In this document: piece by piece, positions 35,720 to 45,707 of the stretch | How the letters are laid out: the number at the start of each line of letters is the position of its first letter | Numbering within the stretch: position 1 is the first letter of the stretch | Program-made: the position numbers and the translations under genes | Assembly: GCA_018606805.1 (NCBI GenBank) | Contig: JAGYWI010000002.1 | Coordinates: 248,001-312,000 of the forward strand | DNA from: Candidatus Magnetomicrobium cryptolimnococcus | GTDB taxonomy: Bacteria; Nitrospirota; Thermodesulfovibrionia; Thermodesulfovibrionales; Magnetobacteriaceae | Length of the DNA stretch: 64,000 nucleotides | Direction of reading: 5' to 3' | The notes under the pieces: model-generated | Database searches by the model: none | The model's input: only the letters and a program-made list of their open reading frames with translations | Told to the model about the DNA's origin: nothing

Positions 35720-36241
35720 CTACTCTTCTTTGTACAAAAATTCTAAGACAATCTCTATCACCTTACTTACTGTTTTAAAGCGAATTTCTTCCCTGTTGCC
35801 AGTAAAATTAAATTTATACGTATGAGCGGTACCGTCGGAGGTGATAAGTGTAGAAAAGACAAGTCCTACCGGTTTATCCGGTGTACCGCCTGCTGGACCG
35901 GCTATGCCTGTAACCGATATTGCATAGCTTGGGTTTAGTTGCTTTTTCCATATACCAAAAGCCATTTCCTCTGCCGTATGGGAGCTTACAGCACCATAAT
36001 TTTTAATGGTATCGGGGCATACGGATAACAAATTTTCTTTAATAGTATTACTGTAAGCTATCACACCGCCTGTGTACATGCTGGAGCTACCGGGTATGGA
36101 GGTTATGAGTGCACCTACAAGGCCACCTGTACAGGATTCAGCCGTACAGATGGATACTCCCTTGTTGGTAGCTATATGTACCAGACGTTTGGCTATTTTG
36201 TATAGTTCTTCAACTTTGGGTTTATCAATATCCAAAAACAT
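35720..36241 (-). CDS. pncC: CinA C-terminal domain amidohydrolase (NMN deamidase-type)
   Basis: A 173-residue stand-alone CinA C-terminal domain. ICTAESCTGGLVGALITSIPGSS and GGVIAYSNTIKENLL are family signatures, with SVTGIAGPAGGTPDKPVGLVF in the second half. Such proteins convert nicotinamide mononucleotide to nicotinate mononucleotide for NAD recycling. The N-terminal molybdopterin-binding-like domain of full CinA is absent. Confidence 0.88.
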   Translation of the reverse strand: MFLDIDKPKVEELYKIAKRLVHIATNKGVSICTAESCTGGLVGALITSIPGSSSMYTGGVIAYSNTIKENLLSVCPDTIKNYGAVSSHTAEEMAFGIWKKQLNPSYAISVTGIAGPAGGTPDKPVGLVFSTLITSDGTAHTYKFNFTGNREEIRFKTVSKVIEIVLEFLYKEE

Positions 36242-36243
36242 TG

Positions 36244-36399
36244 TTAAATAGTCTTATATCCTGGGCAGCCATCAAAACCCTTACATCCTACCTCTCTTAA
36301 CTGACACTCCTTATTTATACATATTGTTTTGACTACCGTTTGGCCTTTTGTTGCGTTTTTTGCTCGTATGCTTTTTCTATCTATGTGCTTTTGTTCCAT
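36244..36399 (-). CDS. Small cysteine-rich protein, 51 residues
   Basis: ATG 36399 opens a 51-codon frame between the fucose genes and pncC on the same strand. The sequence ends CINKECQLREVGCKGFDGC (four cysteines), which could bind a metal or iron-sulfur cluster. Its stop overlaps the start region of pncC. The ribosome-binding site is weak and the family is not recognised. Confidence 0.45.
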   Translation of the reverse strand: MEQKHIDRKSIRAKNATKGQTVVKTICINKECQLREVGCKGFDGCPGYKTI

Positions 36400-36413
36400 A
36401 TTTATCTAAAATG

Positions 36414-37367
36414 CTAAATATTTGGTTGGTTTTCCAAAAACCATTTATACGTACTTGTAAGCCCTTCTTTTAAACCAATTACTGGTTGCCAGCCAAGGGC
36501 GGTTAGTTTGCTAACATCAAGGAGTTTCCTTGGATGTCCGTCTGGTTTACTGCTATCCCAAATAATATCTCCAGTAAAGCCCACAACGTCAGCTACTGAT
36601 TCTGCCAGTTCTTTTATTGTTATATCAAAGCCGCTACCTACGTTAATTATTTCATTTTGGTCATAGTTATTAATAAGAAACACGCAGGCATTTGCCATAT
36701 CATCTACGTGTAAAAACTCCCGCCGTGGTTTACCTGTTCCCCACAGTATGACAGATTCTTTTTTTATCTTAGCACTGTGGAATTTGCTTATAAGGGCTGG
36801 AATAACGTGTGAGTTTCGAAGGTCAAAGTTATCGTATGGGCCATAGAGATTGGTTGGCATTATGGATATGAAGTTTGTTTTATACTGTCTATTATATGAT
36901 TGACAGGTTTTAATGCCGGCAATCTTAGCTAAGGCATACGGTTCATTTGTTGGTTCTAGTTCACCTGAAAGAAGATATTCCTCCTTCATAGGTTGGGTGG
37001 CAAACTTAGGATAAATACAAGAGCTCCCAAGAAACAGCAATTTATCCACCCCATAAAGATACGCGTTATGTATCACATTTGCTTGTATCATCAGGTTTAT
37101 ATAAATAAAATCAGCCGGATATGTATTATTTGCCAAAATCCCGCCAACCTTTGCAGCAGCAACAAATACATACTGAGGGGTTTCTTTTTCAAAGAATTGT
37201 TTGACACTACCTTGGTTTGTCAAGTCAAGTTCTTCGTGTGTCCTTATAATTATATTAGTGTAACCTTCACCTTGAAGCCTACGTACAATAGCGCTCCCCA
37301 CAAGCCCCCTGTGGCCTGCAACATATATTTTGGCATCTTTATTCATCTTCAATATTTTCTCAGCCAC
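36414..37367 (-). CDS. fcl: GDP-L-fucose synthase
   Basis: A 317-residue short-chain dehydrogenase-type epimerase/reductase that turns GDP-4-keto-6-deoxymannose into GDP-L-fucose with NADPH. The Rossmann motif [26 protein letters not shown] (catalytic Ser), YALAKIAG (Tyr-x3-Lys) and [10 protein letters not shown] are all present. Its start overlaps the gmd stop by about 19 bases, so the two are co-translated. The true start may be the internal ATG before [10 protein letters not shown]. Confidence 0.95.
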   Translation of the reverse strand: MAEKILKMNKDAKIYVAGHRGLVGSAIVRRLQGEGYTNIIIRTHEELDLTNQGSVKQFFEKETPQYVFVAAAKVGGILANNTYPADFIYINLMIQANVIHNAYLYGVDKLLFLGSSCIYPKFATQPMKEEYLLSGELEPTNEPYALAKIAGIKTCQSYNRQYKTNFISIMPTNLYGPYDNFDLRNSHVIPALISKFHSAKIKKESVILWGTGKPRREFLHVDDMANACVFLINNYDQNEIINVGSGFDITIKELAESVADVVGFTGDIIWDSSKPDGHPRKLLDVSKLTALGWQPVIGLKEGLTSTYKWFLENQPNI

Positions 37368-38476
37368 TCAAACCCCTTTTGTTTTATTACTTCCTTACCT
37401 TTGCCTATGGGGATTAGCCCTTCAAGTTCCATATCAGCATCCACCATTATCATAACAAGCTCATCAAACGATACCTTAGCATCCCAGTCAAGTCTGGACT
37501 TTGCATACGACGGGTCTGCCAGTAGAAAATCCACTTCTGTAGGGCGCATATACCGTTTGTCTATCTCCACAATGCTTGCGCCTTGTTTAATGATATGAGA
37601 CAGATTTTCTTTGTGTGAACGCACGATGGCCTTCCTTTCAGTATCCTTACCTTGCCACTCAATCTCAATGCCTACATAACTTAAGGCTGCTTCCAAAAAA
37701 TTCGATACGCTATAACTCCTGCCAGTACCAATGACAAAGTCATCAGGGCTATCCTGTTGAAGAATCAGCCACTGACAATAGACATACTCAGGTGCATAGC
37801 CCCAGTCTCGTTTGGAGCTGAGATTGCCAAGAAACAGTTTATCTTGTTTGCCAGCCATTATCCTTGCAATAGCCCGTGTAATTTTCCTTGTTACAAATGT
37901 TTCACCCCTTCTTGGTGATTCATGATTAAAAAGCATACCGTTTGATACAAAAAGGTTGTACCCTTCTCTGTAATTAATAGCCATCCAATAGGCATACACC
38001 TTGCTTACAGCATACGGACTTCTTGGATAGAAGGGGGTTTTTTCATTTTGAGGCGGAGGGGTTTGCCCAAACATTTCAGAAGAGGAGGCTTGATAAAACC
38101 GTGTTTTGATACCGCTTTTCCTTACTGCCTCTAAAAGCCTTGTAGTGCCAAGCCCTGTAATGTTGCCGGTGTATTCGGGACTATCGAAACTAACGCGTAC
38201 GTGGCTTTGTGCGCCAAGGTGGTAAATTTCATCAGGCGATATGCTGTAGATTAAGGTGGTTAGGCTGCCGGCATCTGAAAGGTCGCTATAATGCAAAAAA
38301 AGCCGTGTATCCGGTTCGTGCGGGTCGGTATATAGATGCTCTATCCGATGCGTGTTGAATGTACTTGCACGACGTATGAGGCCGTGTACTTCATAGTTTT
38401 TATGTAGGAGTAACTCTGCTAGGTACGAACCATCCTGGCCCGTTATACCTGTTATTAAAGCACGTTTTCTATTCAT
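37349..38476 (-). CDS. gmd: GDP-mannose 4,6-dehydratase
   Basis: A 375-residue enzyme making GDP-4-keto-6-deoxymannose, the fucose precursor. [19 protein letters not shown] is the NADP-binding start, and [22 protein letters not shown] (Tyr-x3-Lys) and [17 protein letters not shown] are gmd signatures. It is followed by fcl, giving the two-step GDP-fucose pathway for surface glycans. Confidence 0.96.
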   Translation of the reverse strand: MNRKRALITGITGQDGSYLAELLLHKNYEVHGLIRRASTFNTHRIEHLYTDPHEPDTRLFLHYSDLSDAGSLTTLIYSISPDEIYHLGAQSHVRVSFDSPEYTGNITGLGTTRLLEAVRKSGIKTRFYQASSSEMFGQTPPPQNEKTPFYPRSPYAVSKVYAYWMAINYREGYNLFVSNGMLFNHESPRRGETFVTRKITRAIARIMAGKQDKLFLGNLSSKRDWGYAPEYVYCQWLILQQDSPDDFVIGTGRSYSVSNFLEAALSYVGIEIEWQGKDTERKAIVRSHKENLSHIIKQGASIVEIDKRYMRPTEVDFLLADPSYAKSRLDWDAKVSFDELVMIMVDADMELEGLIPIGKGKEVIKQKGFEWLRKY

Positions 38477-38574
38477 AATGTATTATATTATACTGATTTA
38501 CGTGGATTTATTAAATAATTTTTTATACTAAGGGTTTTCCCACGCCAATTTCTTTCCTTATGTCTTTTTTGTCT

Positions 38575-40122
38575 TTATCTTTTTGCAGTTATCCTGAAAA
38601 AAAGCAATTCCTCGATAGCCTCTAAAAGTGGTGGAAAGGTTGTTTTGTCAACAGCTGATATATTTATAGCGCCATACCGTATGGCAAGATAATCGGCTGT
38701 TTCTGCCGGTATCTTATCACACTTATTAAACACTAGCAGAACGGGTTTTTCGTGAAGGTTAAGTTCACGCAATATTAAGTCAACGGCTGTCATGTGTTTT
38801 TCTAAGTGAGGGCTTGCAATATCCACAATGTGTAATAATAAGTCGGCATCTTCCAGCTCTTCAAGTGTGGATTTAAAGGCAGCAACAAGGTCTTTTGGCA
38901 GGTCTCGGATAAAGCCAACCGTATCGGTTATGATAACCTCTCTTTCTCGTGGGAAACGCAGGCGCCTGCTTGTGGTATCCAGTGTTGCAAACATTTTATC
39001 TTCAACAAATGTAGAGCTCTTTGTTAGTGCGTTTAAAAGTGTAGATTTGCCGGCGTTTGTGTAGCCAATGATGGAGACTGTTGGAATGCCGTAGGCTATA
39101 CGTTTTTGTTTACGCTGCAGACGTGCCTTTTGGAGTTTCTCTAGTTCCTTTTCAAGGAGATTTATACGTTGACGTGAGCGGCGTCTATCAACTTCAAGTT
39201 TAGTTTCTCCTGGACCTCTACCACCAATGCCACCCATAAGTCTAGACATAGCCGTACCCTTACCGGTGAGTCGCGGTAGCATATATTTTAACTGTGCAAG
39301 CTCTACCTTAACCTTACCGTCTCGTGAGTGGGCACGCCTAGCAAATATATCCAATATAAGCTGTGAGCGATCTATGACCTTCATTTCCGTTATATCTGTT
39401 ATGGCTTTCACCTGTGATGGTGTTAGGTCTTGATCAAAGACCAAAAGGGTAGCACCCTTTGCAAGGGCATCTATGATGACTTCTTTGAGCCTACCAATAC
39501 CAAGCAGGTATTGAGGGTTGACGGTGCGTGGTCTTTGTATAATTTTATCAAGGACTTCAATATTACTTGATTGAGCAAGCTCGGTAAGTTCATACATGGA
39601 CTCTTCAAGCATAAATTTCGATTGTGTAGACACGCTTACGAGGATTGCCCGTTCGTATCCTTCATCAAGAGTAGTGCCTGCTGCCCGTTGCATTTCCTCT
39701 TCAAGGGCATTTATGTGGGATTTAAAATCCATGTCAAAGTCGTGGAAGCTGCCACTCCACATATCATACGTGGAGTCACTGCCAGTTGGCATTAAGCAAG
39801 CCGCATGGATTATATCACCACCGCTACCATGTAGGGCGTCTGCTGCTATTATGTAGTCAAGGCGCAAAAGCGCCAAATCCGTTAGGTCATCCATAGTCAG
39901 CTCTTCACCTTTTAGGTGGGTATGGATAAGACGCAGTCCTCTTAAGGGTTTTCTACCGAGTGGATACTTTGTTAAATCCGGTATGTTTATTCTTTCGGCA
40001 TCACCAACGATGACATGGGTTATAGTGCCGTCTCGCGCTATAAGGATACCGATTTGCCTTTTGATTGTCCTTGATGTATCGCACAAAAAACGCACTACCT
40101 CAAGCGTTACTACTTTTTGCAC
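38575..40122 (-). CDS. hflX: GTPase HflX
   Basis: A 515-residue ribosome-associated GTPase that rescues stalled or stressed ribosomes. The family-specific N-terminal domain contains LLVFDQDLTPSQVKAI, and the linker has GGIGGRGPGETKLEVDRRRSRQR. The G domain shows GYTNAGKSTLLNAL (about residue 354), DTVGFIRDLP and NKCDKI. It has an extra N-terminal extension of about 150 residues beyond the E. coli type, as in many non-enteric forms. It diverges from the restriction-modification genes. Confidence 0.95.
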   Translation of the reverse strand: MQKVVTLEVVRFLCDTSRTIKRQIGILIARDGTITHVIVGDAERINIPDLTKYPLGRKPLRGLRLIHTHLKGEELTMDDLTDLALLRLDYIIAADALHGSGGDIIHAACLMPTGSDSTYDMWSGSFHDFDMDFKSHINALEEEMQRAAGTTLDEGYERAILVSVSTQSKFMLEESMYELTELAQSSNIEVLDKIIQRPRTVNPQYLLGIGRLKEVIIDALAKGATLLVFDQDLTPSQVKAITDITEMKVIDRSQLILDIFARRAHSRDGKVKVELAQLKYMLPRLTGKGTAMSRLMGGIGGRGPGETKLEVDRRRSRQRINLLEKELEKLQKARLQRKQKRIAYGIPTVSIIGYTNAGKSTLLNALTKSSTFVEDKMFATLDTTSRRLRFPREREVIITDTVGFIRDLPKDLVAAFKSTLEELEDADLLLHIVDIASPHLEKHMTAVDLILRELNLHEKPVLLVFNKCDKIPAETADYLAIRYGAINISAVDKTTFPPLLEAIEELLFFRITAKR

Positions 40123-40277
40123 AGGGATATGCCTTCTATAAATTCTCTCTATATCGTAAATAGCCTTCCGATTAAGGCCTGATGTATTTCCAAAGATAGA
40201 AGCTATAGCTAAATCCCCCTTTAATATATTATAGTATAAAGCGAGTTATTTTGTTGTAAAAATATATATTTTAGCAT

Positions 40278-41900
40278 GTGAAGGTTAAGATTATGTCAGC
40301 AGATGAACTCCTTACCATAAAAGGGGCAAGTGCTTGGGCTACAAAACATTTAGGCAAAACTGTAACTGATTCAAACATAGCATATCTAATTCAGTACGGG
40401 CTAATAAAGAAATTTGGCCAAAATGGTACAACTATGGTTTCTAAGCATGAACTTATCAGCTACTACAAATCGTATAGCGTACGCAGAGAGGTTTCGTGGA
40501 AAAACCAACTGGGCTCGGATTTAAACTGGGCATTATCGTTTGAGCAGTATAAGGAATCCGAAACTACAAAACACGTTCATCGTCTTCATCCATATAAGGG
40601 CAAATTCATCCCACAGCTTGTTGAATATTTCCTTGACAGCCACACCGATAACTTTAAAAAGGCGGTGTATTTTAAAAAAGGTGATATTATCTTAGACCCA
40701 TTTTGTGGCAGCGGCACAACAATGGTACAATGCTCAGAACTTGGTATGCACTGTGTTGGCATTGACATTTCAGCGTTTAACGCCATGATTGGCAACTGCA
40801 AAGTTGATAGATACAATTTCTCAGACCTGCAAGCCGAAATTACTAGAATAACTACGGCACTTAAGCGGTTTCTTTCAAACTCACGTACCATTGAATTTGA
40901 CGAAAAATTATTAAGGGCTCTGGCTGATTTTAATAATAAATATTTCCCGGTACCGGATTATAAATATAAACTTAAACGTGGTGAGATAGATGAGGCCAAA
41001 TATGGTAGAGAAAAAGCGCAGGAATTTCACCCTATTTACAATAAACTTATTGCAGATTATAAAATCAAGTTAAAACAAGATACCTCCGAGACTTTTCTTG
41101 ATAAATGGTACTTACAGCATATACGGCAGGAAATACAATTTGTCTTTAATGAAATCCAAAAGATAAAAACTGCTGAAACTAAAACCATTATGAGGATTAT
41201 TTTAAGCAGAACGATTCGCTCTTGTAGAGCCACAACGCATGCTGATTTAGCAACACTGCTTGAACCGGTTACGGAGGCCTACTATTGTGCAAAACATGGC
41301 AAAATCTGTAAGCCGATTTTTTCCATTCTTAAATGGTGGAATACCTACACAAAAGACACGCTAAAACGCCTTAGGCTGTTTGATAAATTAAAAACCGATA
41401 CATTTCAAGTGTGCCTAACAGGGGATGGTAGAACTATTGATATTATTGGTGAGCTTCAAAAACTAAATCAAGACTTTGCTCAATTAGTTTCTAAAAAGAA
41501 AATCAAGGGGATTTTATCAAGTCCACCGTATGTTGGTTTAATTAATTACCACGAACAGCATGCCTACGCTTATGCTCTTTTTGGCTTTGAAAGAAAGGAT
41601 GAATTAGAAATAGGCTCACTGTACAAAGGGCTAAGCAAAGAGGCTAAGCAGGCTTATATTCAAGGGATTACTGACGTTATAAATAATTGTAAGCGGTTTT
41701 TGGCGGATGACTATGATGTGTTTTTGGTAGCAAACGATAAATACAATATATATCCCATTATTGCAGAAAATGCAGGTATGACAATTGTGAATAAATATAA
41801 ACGGCCGGTATTAAATCGCACTGAAAAAGATAAAACGGCGTATTCGGAAAGCATTTTTCATTTAAAGAGGAAAGAATGTCCCTATCTCAAGAACAAATGA
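40278..41900 (+). CDS. Type II DNA amino-methyltransferase
   Basis: A 540-residue methylase of the N4-cytosine/N6-adenine class. HPYKGKFIPQLVEYFLD is followed by the SAM-binding motif ILDPFCGSGTTMVQC (about residue 140), and the catalytic motif LSSPPYVGLINYHEQ is at about 413. The roughly 270-residue spacer between them is unusually long and probably holds the target-recognition region. The N-terminus looks like a small DNA-binding domain. The stop overlaps the restriction gene by 25 bases. It protects the host against the cognate nuclease. Confidence 0.88.
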   Translation: MKVKIMSADELLTIKGASAWATKHLGKTVTDSNIAYLIQYGLIKKFGQNGTTMVSKHELISYYKSYSVRREVSWKNQLGSDLNWALSFEQYKESETTKHVHRLHPYKGKFIPQLVEYFLDSHTDNFKKAVYFKKGDIILDPFCGSGTTMVQCSELGMHCVGIDISAFNAMIGNCKVDRYNFSDLQAEITRITTALKRFLSNSRTIEFDEKLLRALADFNNKYFPVPDYKYKLKRGEIDEAKYGREKAQEFHPIYNKLIADYKIKLKQDTSETFLDKWYLQHIRQEIQFVFNEIQKIKTAETKTIMRIILSRTIRSCRATTHADLATLLEPVTEAYYCAKHGKICKPIFSILKWWNTYTKDTLKRLRLFDKLKTDTFQVCLTGDGRTIDIIGELQKLNQDFAQLVSKKKIKGILSSPPYVGLINYHEQHAYAYALFGFERKDELEIGSLYKGLSKEAKQAYIQGITDVINNCKRFLADDYDVFLVANDKYNIYPIIAENAGMTIVNKYKRPVLNRTEKDKTAYSESIFHLKRKECPYLKNK

Positions 41901-42652
41901 ATGGTATTGAACATGTTTTGCGTAACAGTTTAAGAAATAAGCTACGAAACTATAAGCCAGAACCAGCATCAATGCCATTTCACACAAGGCTACTTGGCAA
42001 AGACAGGATGGCTCTCTTTTCTTTTGTACACTCGCTAAATACTAATTTTGGTACAAGTATTTTTGAACCTGTTGCCTTAGCCCTTGCATCCACTGGTTTT
42101 GTAAGTGCTACATCGCAACAAATATCTGGGACACAAATTTCATCAAAGGCATACGAGGTTATACAAGGGATTATGAATGATTTAACAATAGCTAAATCAT
42201 CGCCAAATAAACCACAGGAGATTAATGCCATCAGGGCAGTTTGCAGACAGGGAGAAATGAAAACCGTTAAACTAACGAAAGTGGATATTAAACTTATTGA
42301 TGATAATGGAACGGTCTTCTTTTTTGATCTAAAAACAGCAAAACCAAACGCTGGTGCTTTTAAGGAATTTAAGCGTACACTTTTGGAATGGATTGCAGCA
42401 GCGCTTGCTATAAACCCTACGGCAGACGTTCAATCATTTATTGCAATTCCTTATAATCCCTATGAACCGCAACCTTATACCCGCTGGACAATACGAGGTA
42501 TGTTGGACATTGATAACGAACTAAAAGTGGCAAATGAATTTTGGGATTTCCTTGGCGGTATAGGTACATATCAAGACCTGCTTAATATATTTGAAAAAAT
42601 TGGCATTGAGTTGCGACAAGAAATTGATGACTATTTTGCAAAGTATAATTAA
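41876..42652 (+). CDS. Type II restriction endonuclease, MjaII/TdeIII-like
   Basis: A 258-residue protein. The region KLTKVDIKLIDDNGTVFFFD followed by LKTAKPNAGAFKEFKRTLLE looks like a PD-(D/E)XK core (Asp, then D-L-K) and resembles MjaII/TdeIII-type enzymes, which from memory cut GGNCC. It overlaps the methylase gene by 25 bases in another frame, typical of RM pairs. Specificity is inferred from family resemblance only. Confidence 0.78.
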   Translation: MSLSQEQMNGIEHVLRNSLRNKLRNYKPEPASMPFHTRLLGKDRMALFSFVHSLNTNFGTSIFEPVALALASTGFVSATSQQISGTQISSKAYEVIQGIMNDLTIAKSSPNKPQEINAIRAVCRQGEMKTVKLTKVDIKLIDDNGTVFFFDLKTAKPNAGAFKEFKRTLLEWIAAALAINPTADVQSFIAIPYNPYEPQPYTRWTIRGMLDIDNELKVANEFWDFLGGIGTYQDLLNIFEKIGIELRQEIDDYFAKYN

Positions 42653-42675
42653 CTGTTACTGTGTTATAATAAGAG

Positions 42676-42870
42676 ATGAATTTATTAATAGATAAGAATG
42701 AATTGAAAGACTTAATAGGTGAAGTAGTACGACAAGAGTTATTAAAATTTGCAATTAATTTTGTTCCATATGTTTCAGATGAAGAAATGAAAGATATTGC
42801 AAAGTGTTGTAGTGGTGAGGATTTTACCGAAGATAACTTTATAAATATAACAGAATGGCTTGGACGTTAG
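42676..42870 (+). CDS. Probable antitoxin of a RelE-type pair
   Basis: A 64-residue acidic, helical protein (NLLIDKNELKDLIGEVVRQE) ending FINITEWLGR. No clear family. Its last 16 bases overlap the start of a RelE-like toxin, the usual order and coupling of a type II toxin-antitoxin operon, so the antitoxin role comes from context. Confidence 0.6.
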   Translation: MNLLIDKNELKDLIGEVVRQELLKFAINFVPYVSDEEMKDIAKCCSGEDFTEDNFINITEWLGR

Positions 42871-43139
42871 AGTGCAAAAGGGATGTTTTAAAGTTTCTTG
42901 GTAAACAAGATAATGTAATACAATATACTATTAGAAGCCTGTTAAATCTATTACTTGACAACCTTAAGAGTGGGATAGTGCCTTTTAATATTATGGACAT
43001 TAAAAATCTCAAAGGTAAAATGAATGGTTTTATGAGATTGCGTGTAGGTAACATAAGGATAATATTTAAAATTGATATAGAATTGTCTAAAGTAAAAGTG
43101 TATGCAATAAACTATAGAGGTGATGTTTATAAACATTAA
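42855..43139 (+). CDS. RelE/ParE-family toxin
   Basis: A 94-residue protein with the RelE pattern: KFLGKQDNVIQYTIRSLLNLL helix, then NLKGKMNGFMRLRVGNIRII and VYAINYRGDVYK strands. The central Arg-rich LRVGNIRI segment and the C-terminal YRGDVY match mRNA-interferase or ParE-like toxins. It overlaps the putative antitoxin and lies beside the restriction-modification system. Confidence 0.78.
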   Translation: MAWTLECKRDVLKFLGKQDNVIQYTIRSLLNLLLDNLKSGIVPFNIMDIKNLKGKMNGFMRLRVGNIRIIFKIDIELSKVKVYAINYRGDVYKH

Positions 43140-43186
43140 TGGGAGCATTTGGTTTCTTTCAATATATCGTATTAAATCTCGCCGCT

Positions 43187-43411
43187 TCACACTATTACAT
43201 TGCCAAGGTCTTCTTTTATTATCTCTTTCCCTGAAATATCCTTTTCAGCGATTTGACGATTAGATTCCAAAACCAACTGAACTGCTTCCACCAAATTTTT
43301 TTTTGCTTCTTCCAGTGTTGCCCCTTGGGTATTAGCCCCTGGAAGTTCTTCTACGTATCCAATGTAACCATACGGGGATTTCTGAAAGACTGCTGTTAGT
43401 TTTTCACGCAT
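43187..43411 (-). CDS. HicB-type antitoxin, orphan
   Basis: A 74-residue protein. LTAVFQKSPYGYIGYVEELP then GANTQGATLEEAKKNLVEAV is the partial RNase-H-fold of HicB. GGACATTGAATGC precedes the start. No HicA-like gene is found on either side, so the toxin is missing or the protein acts alone. The remaining 250 bp up to the GT9-GmhB gene show no feature. Confidence 0.8.
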   Translation of the reverse strand: MREKLTAVFQKSPYGYIGYVEELPGANTQGATLEEAKKNLVEAVQLVLESNRQIAEKDISGKEIIKEDLGNVIV

Positions 43412-43663
43412 TCAATGTCCTCTTTTAGTGGCTTTAATAAATTCTTAGAATTTTTCTCCCACTAAACAATATTTTTTTAATTATAGAACCTCAATGTCAT
43501 AATCATATTAAGAGGTTTTTCAATATTGTTTATTATAACCTTTAACTATTTAATAATTGAAGAAATATTTTAGCTCTTTCTCAATGTTTTTTAACATGAA
43601 TGAACTATTATGTGTTTTCTTTTTTTCCCTTCAATCTTTAATATGTGTTAAAATAAAAAGATT

Positions 43664-45217
43664 GTGAATATGTCAATAACTAAACATAAGGTTTTAATAA
43701 GGGGCGTCAATTGGCTTGGTGATGCGGTTATGACAACCCCAGCCATAAGGGCATGGGGGAAGGCAAAGAGAGAATCTTCCGTAGCATTGCTTGCAAATGG
43801 ACAAGTGCTACAGTTATTTAAGCATGACCCGCATGTAGAGTCATTTATTGAATATAATAATTTTCATAAAACGCCTATCGGTAAGCTAAAACTAATATCT
43901 AAGCTTAGGGGGGAGCAATTTGTAGAGGCTTTGCTTTTACAAAATGCCTTTGATGCTGCCTTAATAACATTTTTGGCTGGTATAAAGAGCAGGATTGGCT
44001 ACAATCGAGATGGAAGGGGTGTTTTACTTACGAAATCTGTGCCAGTTGATAAGAACATTCTCAAATTGCACCAAATTGATTACTTTCTTAACCTTATAAG
44101 AGCCATTGGAATTACACCAACAACTACCATGCCGTGGCTTTATCTTTTAATGGATGAACGGCTTAGTGCAAGAAGTGAGCTTGATGGGCTAAAAAGACCG
44201 GTTATTGGGATTAACCCCGGAGCTGCCTTTGGGCCTGCTAAGAGGTGGAAGGAGGAGGGCTTTGCGTGCTTAATAAAAAAAATTGTTGCTAATCTTGGTG
44301 GCAGCGTTGTTATCTTTGGTGCATCTGATGATAAGCCTATTGTGGATAGCATAACAAGTTTATTACCTGTACACATAGTAAACGAGTCAGGGGTCTTTGC
44401 TAATTTTTGTGGCAAGACAACAGTAAGGCAGTTGTGTGCGCTTATCAGTGAGTGCGATGCCTTAGTTACGAATGACTCAGGTCCAATGCACGTTGCATAT
44501 GCCGTAGGGACTCCGGTGGTTGCCATCTTTGGCTCAACCGAGCCAGCCTTAACCAGTCCACCTACTGCGCCAAAATACGAGGAGACTGGCTTTTTAAAGG
44601 TAATTTGTAGACATAAAACCAAATGCTCACCATGTTTTGAGCGGGTTTGCAGATATAACCATTATAAATGTCTTACAGACTTAAGCGATGATTACGTGTA
44701 TGAGGCCCTTTGTAGCATAATCCCACAAACGAAAGCTATATTTTTTGACAGAGACGGTACCCTTTGCCACGACGCCCATTATCTGAACTGTTTTGACAAT
44801 TTTAAGGTATTTCCACAAATTGGTTGTCTAAAAGAATTAAAAGATAGCGGCTATAAGCTAATAGGTATTACAAATCAATCAGGTATAGCACGTGGGATTG
44901 TTGATGAGTGGTTTGTTAATGATGTAAATAAGATATTTATAGATAAATATGGGTTTGATGGCTTTTATTACTGTCCACATTTGTCATCGGAAAACTGTGC
45001 ATGTAGAAAACCCTCGCCCGGTCTTTTGTATAAGGCAAGGGCAGAGTTTGGCATTAACCTAAAGGCATCGTATTTTGTCGGTGATAAAGATAGCGATATT
45101 CTAAGCGCCAGCGCTGTTGGTGCAAAGCCGGTGTTTTTTAAATCTGCACAATATGAGCAATCAGTAAATGATGTACCACTTATTAGTTGTCTAACACAAC
45201 TACGTGAGCTTTTGTAA
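43664..45217 (+). CDS. Heptosyltransferase fused to GmhB-type phosphatase
   Basis: A 517-residue fusion. Residues 1-345 are a GT9 heptosyltransferase II-like enzyme: VLIRGVNWLGDAVMTTPAIRA, PGAAFGPAKRW and TNDSGPMHVAYAVGTPVVAIFGST. Residues about 352-517 are a HAD-IIIA phosphatase like D-glycero-D-manno-heptose-1,7-bisphosphate 7-phosphatase: FFDRDGTLCHDAHYL (catalytic Asp), ITNQSGIARG, zinc loop CPHLSSENCACRKPSPG and VGDKDSDILSA. It links heptose precursor synthesis and LPS core transfer in one chain. GTG 43664 or ATG 43670 could start it. Confidence 0.9.
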   Translation: MNMSITKHKVLIRGVNWLGDAVMTTPAIRAWGKAKRESSVALLANGQVLQLFKHDPHVESFIEYNNFHKTPIGKLKLISKLRGEQFVEALLLQNAFDAALITFLAGIKSRIGYNRDGRGVLLTKSVPVDKNILKLHQIDYFLNLIRAIGITPTTTMPWLYLLMDERLSARSELDGLKRPVIGINPGAAFGPAKRWKEEGFACLIKKIVANLGGSVVIFGASDDKPIVDSITSLLPVHIVNESGVFANFCGKTTVRQLCALISECDALVTNDSGPMHVAYAVGTPVVAIFGSTEPALTSPPTAPKYEETGFLKVICRHKTKCSPCFERVCRYNHYKCLTDLSDDYVYEALCSIIPQTKAIFFDRDGTLCHDAHYLNCFDNFKVFPQIGCLKELKDSGYKLIGITNQSGIARGIVDEWFVNDVNKIFIDKYGFDGFYYCPHLSSENCACRKPSPGLLYKARAEFGINLKASYFVGDKDSDILSASAVGAKPVFFKSAQYEQSVNDVPLISCLTQLRELL

Positions 45218-45263
45218 GATACAATTATAAGGGATGATTAAAAAAACACTTCCTCTTTTCTTT

Positions 45264-45707
45264 TTAAAAATGGGAGTCTATCATAAAAGTAACAGGGCCA
45301 TCGTTTACAAGCTCAACTTGCATATTTGCAGCAAAGATACCGGTTTTAGTTTCTATTCCTTCACGTTTGATACCGTCTATAAAGAGTCGGTAATATTCCG
45401 CTGCTACTTCTGGCGTACAAGCTTCATCGAATGATGGGCGGTTGCCTTTTCGGCAATCTGAGGCTAATGTAAATTGAGATACTATTAAAGCTGCAAAACC
45501 TTTATCTTTAACTGATAGGTTCATTTTTCCTGCATTATCTTCAAATATACGTAGGTTGGACACCTTTTTTACTAAATAATCTATATCCTTTGAACTATCT
45601 CCCTTTACTACACAAAGAAAAACGACAATTCCATCTCCGATTACAGCTATAATGTTATTGTCAACTGTAACATTTGCCCGTTTAACCCTTTGGATGAGAG
45701 CCTTCAT
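45264..45707 (-). CDS. dtd: D-aminoacyl-tRNA deacylase
   Basis: A 147-residue protein that hydrolyses D-amino acids mischarged on tRNA. The start KALIQRVKRANVTVDN, the active-site motif SQFTLASDCRKGNRPSF and the C-terminal NDGPVTFMID (the Gly-Pro cis motif) are typical. Its start overlaps the HMA gene stop by 26 bases. Confidence 0.96.
   Translation of the reverse strand: MKALIQRVKRANVTVDNNIIAVIGDGIVVFLCVVKGDSSKDIDYLVKKVSNLRIFEDNAGKMNLSVKDKGFAALIVSQFTLASDCRKGNRPSFDEACTPEVAAEYYRLFIDGIKREGIETKTGIFAANMQVELVNDGPVTFMIDSHF

Noticed and set aside
36993-37598. 201-residue open frame antisense to fcl/gmd
   Set aside because: Overlaps two certain genes on the other strand and has no recognisable domain.
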